Below, in pieces: positions 39,427 through 49,966 of a stretch of DNA of 64,000 nt (within the stretch, counting starts at the first letter, position 1; every line of letters starts with the position of its first letter). The notes beneath the pieces are model-generated. The model had not been told where the DNA came from, made no database searches, and saw only the letters and a list, made by a program, of their open reading frames with translations. The position numbers and the translations under genes were made by a program. The stretch comes from Sinonovacula constricta (Eukaryota > Mollusca > Bivalvia > Cardiida > Solecurtidae): NCBI GenBank assembly GCA_007844125.1, contig CM017560.1:6664759-6728758 (forward strand). Direction: 5' to 3'.

Positions 39427-39989
39427 GTAAGCCAATTTTATATATTAGCTGCCTGTAGGTAAAATGCGGTATCTTTCGTTATTTGTAAAAGGTAAGTCCA
39501 TTTTTTGTAAAGACTGTCGGCCACTATCTTCGTGGTAAAGTCAGGCATTTAAATAGTTTTATAAAGATTCAGAGAAAGGCAGACGATTAGTTAGACATTT
39601 TTTTCAACTAAAAATAGTTTACACCCCCTCCAGCCCCCACTCCACCCCCACCCTGGTCATCATTGCACTGACTCCGGAGAGTCTATTTTCGCTTTGTGAT
39701 TACTCATTATTTTATCCTGTACCCCACAAACTTGGGAACATGACCTCTAGCAGTAACGTTTTGGAATTTTTAATATTGAGAACAGTCTTTTGAAAGAATA
39801 TACAATAGCTCTTAATTATGTCTCTACAACTTGTATAGACACAAAGGTTTATTTTGTTGTTAACATAAGGGCTTAAAAAGTTTTAATGTTATTTTTTATC
39901 GATTGGGGAATTTTTCCCAATTAAACATGAGGGAAATGTATACAAATTATTTTGGTTAATCCTGTAAAACGGTTGCAGCAACCATATCT

Positions 39990-40065
39990 ACTGCTACTAA
40001 TACATGTACTACTACTACTTCTACTGCTACTATCACCACCACCACTACTACTTCTACTACTACTT

Positions 40066-40118
<53 letters not shown>

Positions 40119-40250
40119 GCTACTACTACTACCACCACCACCACGACCACCACCACTACTACTACTACTACTTCTACTAGTAGTAGTACTACTACTATTA
40201 CTACTACTTTTACTACTACTACTACGACTGCTATGACTACCACCACCACC

Positions 40251-40309
<59 letters not shown>

Positions 40310-40363
40310 TACTACCACTGCCACAACCTCTACTTCTACCACTACAACTTCCACTACTACTAT

Positions 40364-40403
<40 letters not shown>

Positions 40404-40779
40404 GCTACCACCACTTCTACTACTACCACTACTACTGCCACAACTTCAACCTCTACCTCCAATACTACTACTACTACTACTACTACCACTACTACTGCCA
40501 CAACTTTTACTTCTACCACTACTACTACTTCTACTACTACTATTTCTACTACTATGTCTACTACTACAACTACTACTTCTGCTACTACTTCTACTGCCAC
40601 AACTTCCACTTCTACCACTACTACCACTACTACTACTACTATTACTTCTACTACTGCTACAACGTCTACAACTTTTACTACTTCTACTACTACTACTTCT
40701 TTTACTACCACTACCACTTCTACTACTACCACTACTACTGCTATAACTTCTGCTTCTACCACTACTACTACCACTACTG

Positions 40780-40860
<81 letters not shown>

Positions 40861-40912
40861 TTGCCACAACTACTACTACTACTTCTAATACTACTGGCAC
40901 AACTTCTACAGT
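39990..40912 (+). repeat. long interrupted trinucleotide array (ACT/CTA)n
   Basis: About 0.9 kb of ACT/TAC triplets with frequent ACC, TCT, GCC and ATT variant triplets. Because the period is three, all frames stay open for long stretches (poly-Thr on plus, poly-Val and poly-Ser on minus); these are artefacts, not genes. Longest pure blocks are near 40.07-40.12, 40.26-40.31 and 40.78-40.86 kb. Confidence 0.95.
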
Positions 40913-40914
40913 AG

Positions 40915-41098
40915 GGATAAAAGGCGAAGTTTGTCGCCATCTTGGATATGGAAGATGTATGGGATATTTAAGGATCGACCATGTTTGGTGGATGGGTTGG
41001 TGGATGCATTGGTGGGAGGGGTATATATTTCTACGAGTGCATTGGTGGCTGGGGTATGTGTTTGTAGATGGCGAGTCTGCCATCTTGGTGGTTGATTA
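40915..41098 (+). repeat. dispersed repeat next to the trinucleotide array
   Basis: About 90 bp at 41001-41098 (tggatgcattggtgggagg, gtgcattggtggctgggg, gatggcgagtctgccatctt, ggtggttgatta) recur in reverse complement at 54862-54960. The second copy has no trinucleotide array beside it. Confidence 0.75.
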
Positions 41099-41996
41099 GT
41101 TCGCTATTTTGAATATCTAAAAATAGTTAGTTTTCTTTTTCAAAATTTAGCCTTTTTGTAGGATATACATAATTAGGGTTTGTAATTTGAACAGATCAAT
41201 ACATTTTTTCGTTATGGATTATGAAACCATTTAGTTGCTAAATGGATTTTACTTTTATATTCACGTTTTTATATTTTTATTTTACATAACATATATTTTA
41301 GTTTAACAAGTAACCATGACTCAAGCTCAGTTAAACATTGTTGATAAATCAATGTGTAATTTGAACATCTGTGGATTTGAAACTGTGACTTGGTCTCCAA
41401 TAGTATAACGTGTCAACTTAACGATACATATTCGCTTATAATTTATAAAAAAACTCCCTCATAATGTAAGTTTTCCCTTAAGTAAAGGTTCTCAGACGAT
41501 GTCACAATTTGCTTTTAACATTGTGTGATTTAAAAGAAAGTATTCAGTTATTAGCTTCATTTCTAGAAGGACGGTCAGCAAAACAAGTACAATGACAGAG
41601 TGTACCTCAGTTCGATTGGAGTTTAACTCTCTCGACATGAATTTGTATTTCAACAGATTAAAGACATTTGATTTATGGTCTGGTCGAGTCAAATTCAGCT
41701 TTGTATGTTTGACTTCTGCCATGCTGGTTTTTAGACTGGTGCGCATGCGCCAGTCTTAAAGGCATCTCAAAAGCCTTATATAAGTGACCCCCCTCCATTT
41801 ATTGCCCCACCCAGCATGTGAGGGCATCTGTTTTCTGATAAGCCAGGCTGCCACAGTCTGTAACGATGTGTCTGTCACACAGGTATTGTTCAAGATTCAA
41901 GTGTATGTATGCTATATCTGGGGGTTGAACATATTCATTCACAGTTTGTAAAGGAAACAGTTGTGAATATGTGAATATACCAATTACGCAATCCAA

Positions 41997-41999
41997 TAT

Positions 42000-42095
<96 letters not shown>
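41997..42095. repeat. (TA)n microsatellite
   Basis: About 100 bp of alternating TA with one interruption (aaatatata near 42.01 kb). AT dinucleotide runs of this length can form cruciforms and are length-variable. Confidence 0.95.
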
Positions 42096-42097
<2 letters not shown>

Positions 42098-42911
42098 TTG
42101 TTTGTTTTCTTTCTTACTTTGTTGGTTGATTTTGTTATTTCTTATACATTTTGTTATTTCTTTCATTCTTTTAGTTCTCATATATATTTAAAGTTATATT
42201 TTATTTTGATTTGTAAAATGTAACGAAACGTTTCTAACAAAAGCAATTTAAAAAGTCAATCATTGTCAGAATAATGTCCTTCAGAGTCATTTTGAATACT
42301 AAAACTTGTATCTCTCATGTATTTTCAAAATTAAATATTTAACTATGAAATAAATACATAATCTTGCAGTTACAAAATTGACACCTAGTAATTAATGCAA
42401 TAAAGAATTTGTAAGGGATCATATAGTAAACAACCCACATTATCACTAACAATAATGTTTGTGGCTTTGTGTAAAACTAGCCTACTGTCTCACATCCATA
42501 CTAGCAGGTAATTTAGTTTTGCATTAACCCATCAGAAGTATTACTGTGACAGTTTAGTACTATGTTGGCTAAAGACTCCCTGCAGTGATGACCAGCAATT
42601 AGCAGGTCTGGTCATATCATGTGGGGGCCTGGCTCAGTGGGATACCACATTCCTTTCGAGATGCCTTTAAGTAACGATGCTGTGAACTCAGCGACGCGCG
42701 GTTTTTAACATTGGGTGTATCATTGCGACCACGAGAGCGTATTCAAGTAGTTGTGCGGCATAAGAAGTAGTGCGTTTTTAGAAAACACAAATATTACGAA
42801 GGAATGCGAACCTTTGTAAGGAAATGCGACAAATAAAAACAAGGAAACTATGTAATGTTGTTTTTCGAACAAATATGAAAGGATATTAAAAGAACGATTA
42901 CAAACAAATCA

Positions 42912-42921
42912 GTCACGTGAC
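42912..42921. promoter_or_regulatory. palindromic E-box GTCACGTGAC (copy 1)
   Basis: A perfect 10-bp palindrome around CACGTG, the sequence known as the CLEAR element bound by TFEB/MITF-type bHLH-Zip factors. About 30 bp downstream is CGCCATTTTGG, a YY1-like site. It is preceded by 'acaaacaaatca'. Binding is inference; no gene start is visible beside it. Confidence 0.35.
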
Positions 42922-43305
42922 AAGCGGGAGATAGCATTGGTCGCCATTTTGGATAGACCGGAGTGCTTTTGAGCGAGTTTCTGCTCAGCTTTCAAGGACC
43001 GTAAGTAAGTTGGCAAATATTTATGTTAATGCATTGTTGCGATCGACGTAAAAATTAGGAGTGTAACTGTTTCAGTCTCTTAAGTTACGTGGGCCTTGTG
43101 CATTTCATTGTTGACACTACTTCAGTTGTGGCGGAAGCTGATCATAACTGCATTAGAACTAGAAGGTTTTTTATCGTTAACTTCAGATAATGCATTTTTC
43201 GTAACGTTTGTGGTGTATTGTTAGTTTAATAAGCTAACTGACTTCGGCATTTTTTGTCTTGAAATATAGACCTAAATACAGGAGGCTAAGATTATTAACA
43301 AACCA

Positions 43306-43315
43306 GTCACGTGAC
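43306..43315. promoter_or_regulatory. palindromic E-box GTCACGTGAC (copy 2)
   Basis: The same 10-mer, preceded by 'ttaacaaacca' and followed 39 bp on by TTGCCATTTTTG. The shared left flank (acaaac..cagtcacgtgac) suggests both modules come from one repeat or a local duplication. Confidence 0.35.
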
Positions 43316-44672
43316 CAAAATTGCGGGAAAATCTAGCGTGGGTTGCCATTTTTGTAAGCTTCTGTGGATTGAGAGTTTCCTAAGCAATATTAAGGTAGCA
43401 GTGACATCCATTGGTGGAATGTATGTTACATATGTACATATATGTTACAATACTGATGACCGCAACCGTTCACGTAACCTCCATGCTGTGCTACTGTTGA
43501 CAATCACTGTACTTCTATTGCATGAACCAATTACAACAGCCAGGTTAATGGTTATCACCACGGTACTATTTACTCAAGGATTTCAATAGCTTTCACTTTT
43601 GTTGAGAATTTCTTTGACAATTTTCAAGGGGTCATGATCAGATTGACACAAGTCAAATCATGTGTTCACGAACTTAACTAATTGTAAAATTGCTTTAACT
43701 TCATTTCCATATATTTACAAGGGTCCAATTAGTATTTACTTCATTTTTTAAATGCTTTACATACTACATTTATGGTTATTCTTGCAAAATTTGACCACTT
43801 ATCCTGCGCTTCTGCATCAAAATGACCCCCAACCTAAGATTTAGGTGAGGTCAAAACTGGAAAACCTCAATTTTCCTTGCATCAAAATGCAAATATCTGG
43901 ATCTGTTAAAATCCCTGAATATACTGAATTATTTGCTAATGTTGTTGATAGTGACTGTCACGTACAAACGAAAAGAACATACACGTAGTTTCATATGTTT
44001 CGAGTAATGATATCTGTGCAGGAAAAGTTTGATTCTTTTGTTCTTCTCCACCTCTCTTTTGTTCATCTTCAAATGTTTTTCAAAGTTTTGTCAATTAAAT
44101 TCTTATATGAAAACTACTAATTGTTATTCATTGCTCCCCTATGATAGCCAATGTAAGACCATCAACAGCAATCTTTCCAATTTCTTAATGTGCATTTCGC
44201 CGTTCAAGACATCTTGATTACTCCCTTGGAACTACGCTTTCAACCGGCGCGCCAGTCTTCCAACGCTTTCATTACTACATATTACTGTATATTGGAAGGA
44301 GTGACATAGTCGAGAGTTTTTCATGCGGTCTTCGGTTATACCAGTGTAATAAATGGGACAATTCTCTAATTGAATACAATAAATGTTCAACTAATTGTTT
44401 ATTTATAAATATGATAGCAAATTTGACTTTGGAAAGTAGTCAAAAGCTAGTCGACAAGTCTTCATGTTGGAACATGTGGAGCTCAACCGGTCTTTTCTGA
44501 GATGTACCAGATGTCATTAACGGCGCGGGCCACCTGGAAAAAAATGAAAATTCATTTTTTTTTATAGAAATCAAGTCATTATTTGAATTGTATGCGTATT
44601 ATAAATAGTATCTTTTATTTTAACCCGCATCATTACCGATTCGACTTTTGTGTTGACCAGAGTCCCTGCAAC

Positions 44673-44759
44673 ATGTCACAGAAAAGAGTTGACGAATCTT
44701 TGGAAAACGGTGAGAAAAGCAGTGATTCGATGATTACCCTGTATGATGAGACGGAATAA
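44673..44759 (+). CDS. small acidic ORF at the start of the Polinton
   Basis: A 28-residue frame, MSQKRVDESLENGEKSS and DSMITLYDETE, with start and stop. It is acidic, unrecognised, and directly upstream of the Cys/His copies. It may be a fragment of a longer Polinton gene or chance. Confidence 0.25.
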   Translation: MSQKRVDESLENGEKSSDSMITLYDETE

Positions 44760-44812
44760 AAAACAAATAATGTACCTATCGACCATTGCATCCAACCAAC
44801 AACAAGTTTTAT

Positions 44813-45159
44813 GTTGATGAACTCCTATTTTGATTTCATATGCAAAAGCCTTGCTATCGGTAAAAGATATAGTCATTAAACGAAACTGTTACTGCTGTGA
44901 GATTGACCATCCCCCGCTAAGGCAGCATGATTTTGTTATGAGAATAGATAATGAAGAAGTTGAGAAATATTATATAGACATTTATTTCGATGACATTTTA
45001 AAAGCCGTAGATAAGTCTGTCCTACTTCAGGCAAGGGAGGATATAGTAAGAATTTCCAACATTTCACCTGCAATGGTCGACCTGCACAAGATGGTGATTT
45101 CAAGCAAAGATTTTTTGAGCATAATGAAAACTGATCAGTGGAAAGAAAAAATGAAATAA
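44813..45159 (+). pseudogene. Cys/His small protein of the Polinton, copy 1
   Basis: The main open block (44830-45159) has ALLSVKDIVIKRN, then a C-x-C-C cluster (CYCCEIDHPPLRQHD), a divergent middle, and the end SPAMVDLHKMVISSKDFL followed by QWKEKMK. Reading back from it, an eight-codon start with NSYFDF (44.82 kb) is in another frame, so this copy is frameshifted near its N-terminus. The Cys/His pattern (Cys-Tyr-Cys-Cys, His, Gln-His) looks like a small metal-binding knuckle; that is inference. I recall similar short proteins in invertebrate Polintons but know no assigned function. Confidence 0.55.
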
Positions 45160-45389
45160 TGGTGCTAACGATTTAACGTTTGGAAATTCGATTTTGAAAA
45201 CAAAGTTGTTGACAACAATTTGGAGAAAAATCTGTATAAACACCGCCCTCTTAAATAATTTGAAAATACGCAGGAAACACTAAAAATAGACAATATGCTG
45301 TACTTTATATAACTTGACAGACATGGAGCGAGCATTTTTACCTTAACACTGATTCTGTCACTATCACCACATCATTAACATATCCACAA

Positions 45390-45933
45390 TGGAGTATTTA
45401 TTACTGAACTCATATTTTGACTTTGCCTATGCAGAAGTGTTGTTGACAGTGAAAGAGAGTGTAATAAAAAAGCACTGATTTGGATGTGTTGTTGACAGTG
45501 AAAGAGAGTGTAATAAATAAGCACTGATTTGAATGTGTTGTTGACAGTGAAAGAGAGTGTAATAAATAAGCACTGATTTGGATGTGTTGTTGACAGTGAA
45601 AGAGAGTGTAATAAATAAGCACTGATTTGGATGTGTTGTTGACAGTGAAAGAGAGTGTAATAAAAAAGCACTGATTTAGATGTGTTGTTGAACACCCCTT
45701 ACAACGGCATGAATGTGATATGTTTGACTTTTGGCTGGACGAGAACTATATGTATAAACGCTTCCCGGATGAGATGTTGGAAGAAGTAGACGAAACGCTG
45801 AGAAAATATGGGAAAATATGGTTCATGGAATGAGCGTTCCATCATCGACAATTGATAGATTCAAAATGGCGGTTTCAAGCAGAGACTTTTTTAATGACAT
45901 AAAAACTGTACAGTGGAAGAAAAAAAGACGTTA
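45390..45933 (+). pseudogene. Cys/His small protein of the Polinton, copy 2
   Basis: ATG 45390 opens MEYLLLNSYFDFAYAEVLL, TVKESVIKKH, then stops. The rest of the protein resumes only after the 49-bp tandem array: VEHPLQRHECDMFDFWLDEN, EEVDETLRKYGK, and, after another shift, RFKMAVSSRDF and QWKKKRR. The N-terminal NSYFDF, the His-Pro/Gln-x-His block and the last 30 residues match copy 1, so the two are tandem paralogues. The middle parts differ strongly. The 49-bp unit (not a multiple of three) breaks the frame. Confidence 0.55.
45437..45690 (+). repeat. 49-bp tandem repeat inside the Cys/His gene copy
   Basis: Five copies start at 45437, 45486, 45535, 45584 and 45633, with a partial sixth at 45682. 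The unit begins gtgttgttgacagtgaaaga. The copies are nearly identical and were made from coding sequence of copy 2 (codons for VLLTVKESVIKKH and the next few), so the array is younger than the gene. Confidence 0.95.
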
Positions 45934-46338
45934 AAAACTATAAAAAAAGAGAAACGCTAACTGTCGACCGTTCATGTAATTGATTTGTAATGTAGACATT
46001 TATTAAAATGTGAAACCGAAAAAAGGTGTGATTCTATTCAAAGATGATGTCGTATTTTGAGGAAACTATCATGTTTGTGTTTGTTCTTACCATTATGATC
46101 ACTTTTGTATATTTTATATAGATGTATGTTTTATGCATGATAACAAAACTTATCACCCACACCAAGGTATATATGTTTCTCTTTATATAAACTATGTTTT
46201 GATCATTATTATTAAATTTTGTAGAAGTTTCACTCTCATTGTTTGTTATTTCCAAGACACAAATATGTTGTTTCTGCATATCGTCTAAGATTTAAAATAT
46301 AATGTTTAGTCAACTTATTTAAAACCTCATTTTCAACA

Positions 46339-47150
46339 ATGGACGATACACAGAAAGAAAACATTATCTCTGGACATTATTTAAGTGCCAAAAACCCTGC
46401 GAACTATCTAGAAGCTCAAAAATTAAACCAAGTTTTTAAATAGAAAAATCCAGGAACTTTCAGCCTTTCTTTCATCAAAAGATGGTTAGACAAACAAGTG
46501 CGACATAAATATAAAACACCACGTGTAGAAGTGTGTGGATTAATGATCAAGCAGATATTGATTTAATGTCAGTGATAAACATCTCCAAATATAATGATGT
46601 AACAAAATATTTACTAATTGTAATTGATATTTCTTCACGTTTTCTTATTGTTCGTTCTTAACAAACAACAACAACAACAACAACACAAACAGTTCTATCC
46701 GCCATTGAGGATGTCTTGAAAACAATGATGTTTATAAAAATCAGATAAGATAAGGGTTCGGAATTCATTAAGCATGAGTTTAAATCATTAATGAAAAAAA
46801 ATATGTATTTCTTTACCACTCAAAATCCTCCAAAAGCTAACTACGCTGAAGGGTTCAACGAACCTATGCTGTTTCAAATGTTGAGACAGCAGCGTACTTT
46901 TAGAAATATTGATCATTTGCAAGATTTGGTGGAAAACTATAACATAACCCCACATCGAGGCCTTAATAGTTATGCCCAAGACAAAAAACAAAACAAAATG
47001 AAGTCGACGTGTGTACTTAAAAACGAAAAATCTAAAAATCTCGATTGCATAACAAATTTGATTTTGGAGATTTTGTACGTCTTAGTTATCTCAGACATCC
47101 ATTTCGACGGTCATATCATCAACAATATTCTTCAGAATATGTATCGTTAA
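46339..47150 (+). pseudogene. Polinton integrase (rve-type) remnant
   Basis: The start MDDTQKENIISGHYLSAKNP is followed by an in-frame TAG at 46441. After a frame change come DLMSVINISKYNDVTKYLLI, VIDISSRFLIV and, after a stop placed immediately before it, DKGSEFIKHEF. The right part (46791-47150) has NPPKANYAEGFNE, HLQDLVENYNITPHRGL. These are the blocks of retrovirus-like (c-type) integrases, whose D, D and E residues cut and join DNA ends. A chromodomain-like end (VQWEGFPKSFNPWID, 47.17 kb) follows, as in many such integrases. A (AAC)n insertion near 46.66 kb adds to the damage. Confidence 0.8.
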
Positions 47151-47282
47151 GTTGACACGTTACAGTTTGTTGTTCAGTGGGAGGGATTTCCGAAATCATT
47201 TAATCCATGGATTGATGCTGAACAAGTAAACTCTGCCACCGCCAAATAGCCATTTGATCGTATAGAATGTCGCTCTCAGAGT

Positions 47283-47780
47283 ATGGCTTCTGAAAGTACA
47301 ATGTTTACATGGGATAATATTTTTCAAGGCCAACTACCAAATCGTGTAGTAGTTGCATTTGTTAAAGCAAAAGCATTGTCAGGTGATTATAGCGCCAATC
47401 CATTTCATTTTCTCAATTGTAATACTCAAAGTATTTGTTTATATGTGGATGGTGTCCCTGTAGGAGGGAATCCATTAAAACTAGACTTAAATGCTGCTGG
47501 TGGTGAATCATATGTCAGGTCTTACACTGATGTGTTCCTCATGAATGGAACTTGTGATAAAAAATCTGGTATTGATATGACTCGATTAGATTTTATGAAT
47601 ACATCTACTTTATTTACATTTCAACTAGAACCTTTCTTTACTGACAACACATCCTTTTTATTCCTCATAAAATCTGGTCATGTACGCTTAGATGTTCTGT
47701 TTAGGGAGGCATTGACTGAAACTATAAGGTGTACAGCGAATCTCCCGGACTATTGGCTATCAATAGAGAAAGAGATATAA
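47283..47780 (+). CDS. Polinton major-capsid-like protein, C-terminal type, open frame
   Basis: A 165-residue frame without stops. It begins MASESTMFTWDNIFQGQLP and contains RVVVAFVKAKALSGDY and NPFHFLNCNTQSI, the blocks found in the F54H12.2-like proteins that are considered Polinton major capsid proteins (double jelly roll). The usual protein is several hundred residues, so this is the C-terminal portion only or a truncated gene; the N-terminal jelly roll is not seen upstream. It is the only undamaged frame of the element. Whether it is expressed is unknown. Confidence 0.7.
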   Translation: MASESTMFTWDNIFQGQLPNRVVVAFVKAKALSGDYSANPFHFLNCNTQSICLYVDGVPVGGNPLKLDLNAAGGESYVRSYTDVFLMNGTCDKKSGIDMTRLDFMNTSTLFTFQLEPFFTDNTSFLFLIKSGHVRLDVLFREALTETIRCTANLPDYWLSIEKEI

Positions 47781-47787
47781 TAATAGA

Positions 47788-48135
47788 ATGAATTCATCTC
47801 AGCTTCAATGCTATGTTGACTGTAGGAGTGACTTAAAACAACATATACTAGGGGTTTTCCTTACAGATCAATTACCTCAAGATGTCATCCACGGATTTGG
47901 ATTTATTGTAAACACCGATGATCACACGGAAGAATGGAAAACATTGGTGTGCTATTTTCACACCCACCCCAAATACTGTTGAGTATGTTATGACAAACCC
48001 CTGACATATTAAAATAGCTATTTTTCGGAATATGTTTCCCAATTTTCTAATCTGAAAATTAATAAATTCCAATTACAAAGCGCCTATAGTGATGTTTGTG
48101 GCATGTTTTGTTTATTGTTTGCTTTATATAGGTAA
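47788..48135 (+). pseudogene. Polinton adenain-like cysteine protease remnant
   Basis: One frame runs from ATG 47788 to TAA 48133, broken by TGA 47980 and TAA 48010 without any net frameshift. The N-terminus (GVFLTDQLPQD, GFIVNTDDHT) and the C-terminal YSDVCGMFC (catalytic-type Cys codon 48097-48099) match adenovirus-protease-like Polinton proteases, which process capsid proteins. The usual HW pair after the NTD block is not evident (EEWKTLVCYF instead), so the catalytic His seems lost. It starts only seven bases after the capsid-like frame. Confidence 0.75.
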
Positions 48136-48347
48136 AATGTAATATAGATATTGTACGTAAGTTTTCTAATAACACAGAGCATAATAATCATGTTGTATAT
48201 AATTATATTGTCAAATCATTTCCACAATGTGTTACAAAATGTCATTATTACAATCAAACATGTCTGTCCTAATTAAAAACAGTTTAAAAGCATTAGTTGT
48301 CATTCTCAATGTTTCATTTACCAGTCATCTGTAGAGTGGGATAGATC

Positions 48348-48990
48348 ATGATGGAAGCTTTAATAAAATTTCTGTCTCCTACAACAAGCATCATTGCAGG
48401 ACCTAGCTCTCGTGGGAAAATACTTGTTCCTTTCAAACTTCTAAAAACGCCCCAAAAATGTTCCAAACGATGCCCGAAGAAAATCATATATTGTCATTCT
48501 ACCTATCAAGATATGTTTAATGATATAAAAAAAGTGTCAAACATAGAGTTTTATGAAGGACTATTAACCAAGGATGACATGGATATATGGGCGCTTGAAG
48601 AAGATTTCAAAATTCCTTTTTAGATGATTTAGCTCAACAGGCTTCACAAAGTGTTGATATTGTACAACTTTATACCATCTATAGTCACCATAAAAACTTT
48701 TCGGTGTTTTTTGTGGTGCAGAATTTCTTCATGGCTGGAAAATACTTTAGAACGATAAGTCTAAACTTACATTAGTTTGTGTTATTCAACAATCTTAGAG
48801 ATAAACTTCAGATTCAAACATTGGCCAGACAAACTTTTACATGATTTTTTTATAGATGCTTATAATAAAGCAACAAACAGACAGTTTAATTACTTACTGG
48901 TTGACGTCAGCCCACACAGTAACCCATTGTATGTATAGGTTACGGACAGACATTTGACCGGAGCAGACATTGATTGTGTTTCGCCCTGGA
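48348..48990 (+). pseudogene. Polinton packaging ATPase remnant
   Basis: An open block 48348-48623 carries IIAGPSSRGK, an eroded Walker A (normally GxxGxGKT), KKIIYCHSTYQDMFNDI and IEFYEGL. After a one-base shift near 48.61 kb come FLDDLAQQAS (Walker B), NFSVFFVVQNFF, YFRTISLN, IQTLARQ and DAYNKATNRQFNYLLVDV, the order seen in FtsK/HerA-type (A32-like) ATPases of Polintons and large DNA viruses, which pump DNA into capsids. Additional stops lie near 48.77 and 48.84 kb. Not functional. Confidence 0.75.
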
Positions 48991-49248
48991 AAAGAAAAAT
49001 ATGACAAATAAATTAAAACAGGAACAACACTTTTTAAGATTTCTTTTGAGCACAACTGTGTAACAACAAAAGTCAAATGGAGGTCATATATCTTGAGTGG
49101 GAACTAATTTGTGTCGGCAAACTGATCTAACTCGATATCATCATGTCATTCGACATTTAGTATTAAAACAAACTACAACTTCAAATCGAAAACGTTTATT
49201 AGTGAAATATTTTAAGCAGGTTATTATACTTATTAAATCGTATGAGTC

Positions 49249-49335
49249 ATGGCTCAAGAATTAGTTTTAATACCAAAATCAAAATATAATTATCTGAAAA
49301 GAGCTGAGGAACGCAGGTCAAATGAGCTATTATGA
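49249..49335 (+). CDS. small LIPKSKY ORF of the Polinton
   Basis: MAQELVLIPKSKYNYLKRAE and eight more residues, then TGA. Short N-terminal blocks of the form 'LVLIPKxKYxxL' begin a recurrent Polinton protein of unknown role, as I recall it; here only the first 28 residues remain. A different frame continues open to about 49.5 kb, so a frameshift may have cut it. Confidence 0.4.
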   Translation: MAQELVLIPKSKYNYLKRAEERRSNELL

Positions 49336-49509
49336 CTACAAAATATGGTGGGAAATTTAACAGAGGAGAAAAAAAAAGTGAAATCAGAGTAAGCAATCAC
49401 ACATTGCATTTTCCAAACCAAAGCAATTATAATAATCTCCATGACAGTTTTTTTAAAGAAACAGAAAAGCGCGATTCAAACAATTGGCGCCTAAATCCAA
49501 AACGTGGGC

Positions 49510-49887
49510 GGCTTAATATATATGATTATATATATATATATATTATATATATAATATATATATTATAATAATAGTTAGTAGTAGTAGTTAGTAGTAGTAG
49601 TATGTAGTAGCGTAGTAGGTAGTCGTAAAAGGTAGTATAGTAGTAGTTATAGTATAGTAGTAGTAGTAGTGTATGGTAGTACGTAGTGTAGTAGTAGTAG
49701 TATAGTAGTGTAGTATATAGTAGTCGTAGTAGTAGTAGTGTATTGTAGTAGTAGTATAGTCGTAGTAGTAAGACAAGTAGGGTAGCTAGTAGTATTAGTA
49801 GTATTAGTGTAGTAGTAGTTAGTAGTGTAGTCGTAGTAGTAGGTAGTAGTAGTAGTAGAGTAGTGGTGTAGTAGTAGTAGTAGTAGT

Positions 49888-49963
<76 letters not shown>

Positions 49964-49966
49964 TAT
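49510..49966. repeat. (TA)n followed by degenerate (GTA)n array
   Basis: About 60 bp of TA/ATA runs, then about 400 bp of GTA/TAG triplets with many slips (gta, cgta, gtgta). The right end (49.88-49.96 kb) is purest. It borders the Polinton fragment on the right. Confidence 0.9.

Larger units (their letters stand above)
42100..44660. other. stretch between (TA)n and the Polinton, with two GTCACGTGAC modules
   Basis: No coding exon was recognised. The only ordered signal is the pair of E-box modules listed separately. The frame at 43311-43589 lies across the second module and has no family features. Confidence 0.4.
44660..49340 (+). mobile_element. decayed Polinton/Maverick fragment
   Basis: Plus-strand remnants follow one another: small acidic ORF (44673), two copies of a Cys/His protein (44.81-45.93 kb), integrase (46.34-47.15), chromodomain-like end (47.17), capsid-like protein (47.28-47.78), adenain-like protease (47.79-48.13), packaging ATPase (48.35-48.99) and a small LIPKSKY ORF (49.25). 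Integrase, protease, ATPase and capsid genes together define Polintons, large virus-like transposons of animals. The family-B DNA polymerase is absent and no terminal inverted repeats were found, so this is a fragment. Every gene but the capsid-like one is broken. Confidence 0.85.

Noticed and set aside
39952..41099. Very long frames on both strands (poly-Thr, poly-Val, poly-Ser, poly-Leu)
   Set aside because: They are readings of a trinucleotide microsatellite, which keeps every frame open. No start context, splice sites or domain.
45375..45695. Minus-strand repeat protein across 45.4-45.7 kb
   Set aside because: It is antisense to a 49-bp tandem array inside a Polinton gene, with no independent support.
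48894..49076. Minus-strand exon with a good acceptor (ttttccag) and WVTVWADVNQ reading
   Set aside because: The plus strand here is the C-terminal part of the Polinton ATPase (DAYNKATNRQFNYLLVDV), so the minus-strand frame is a shadow.
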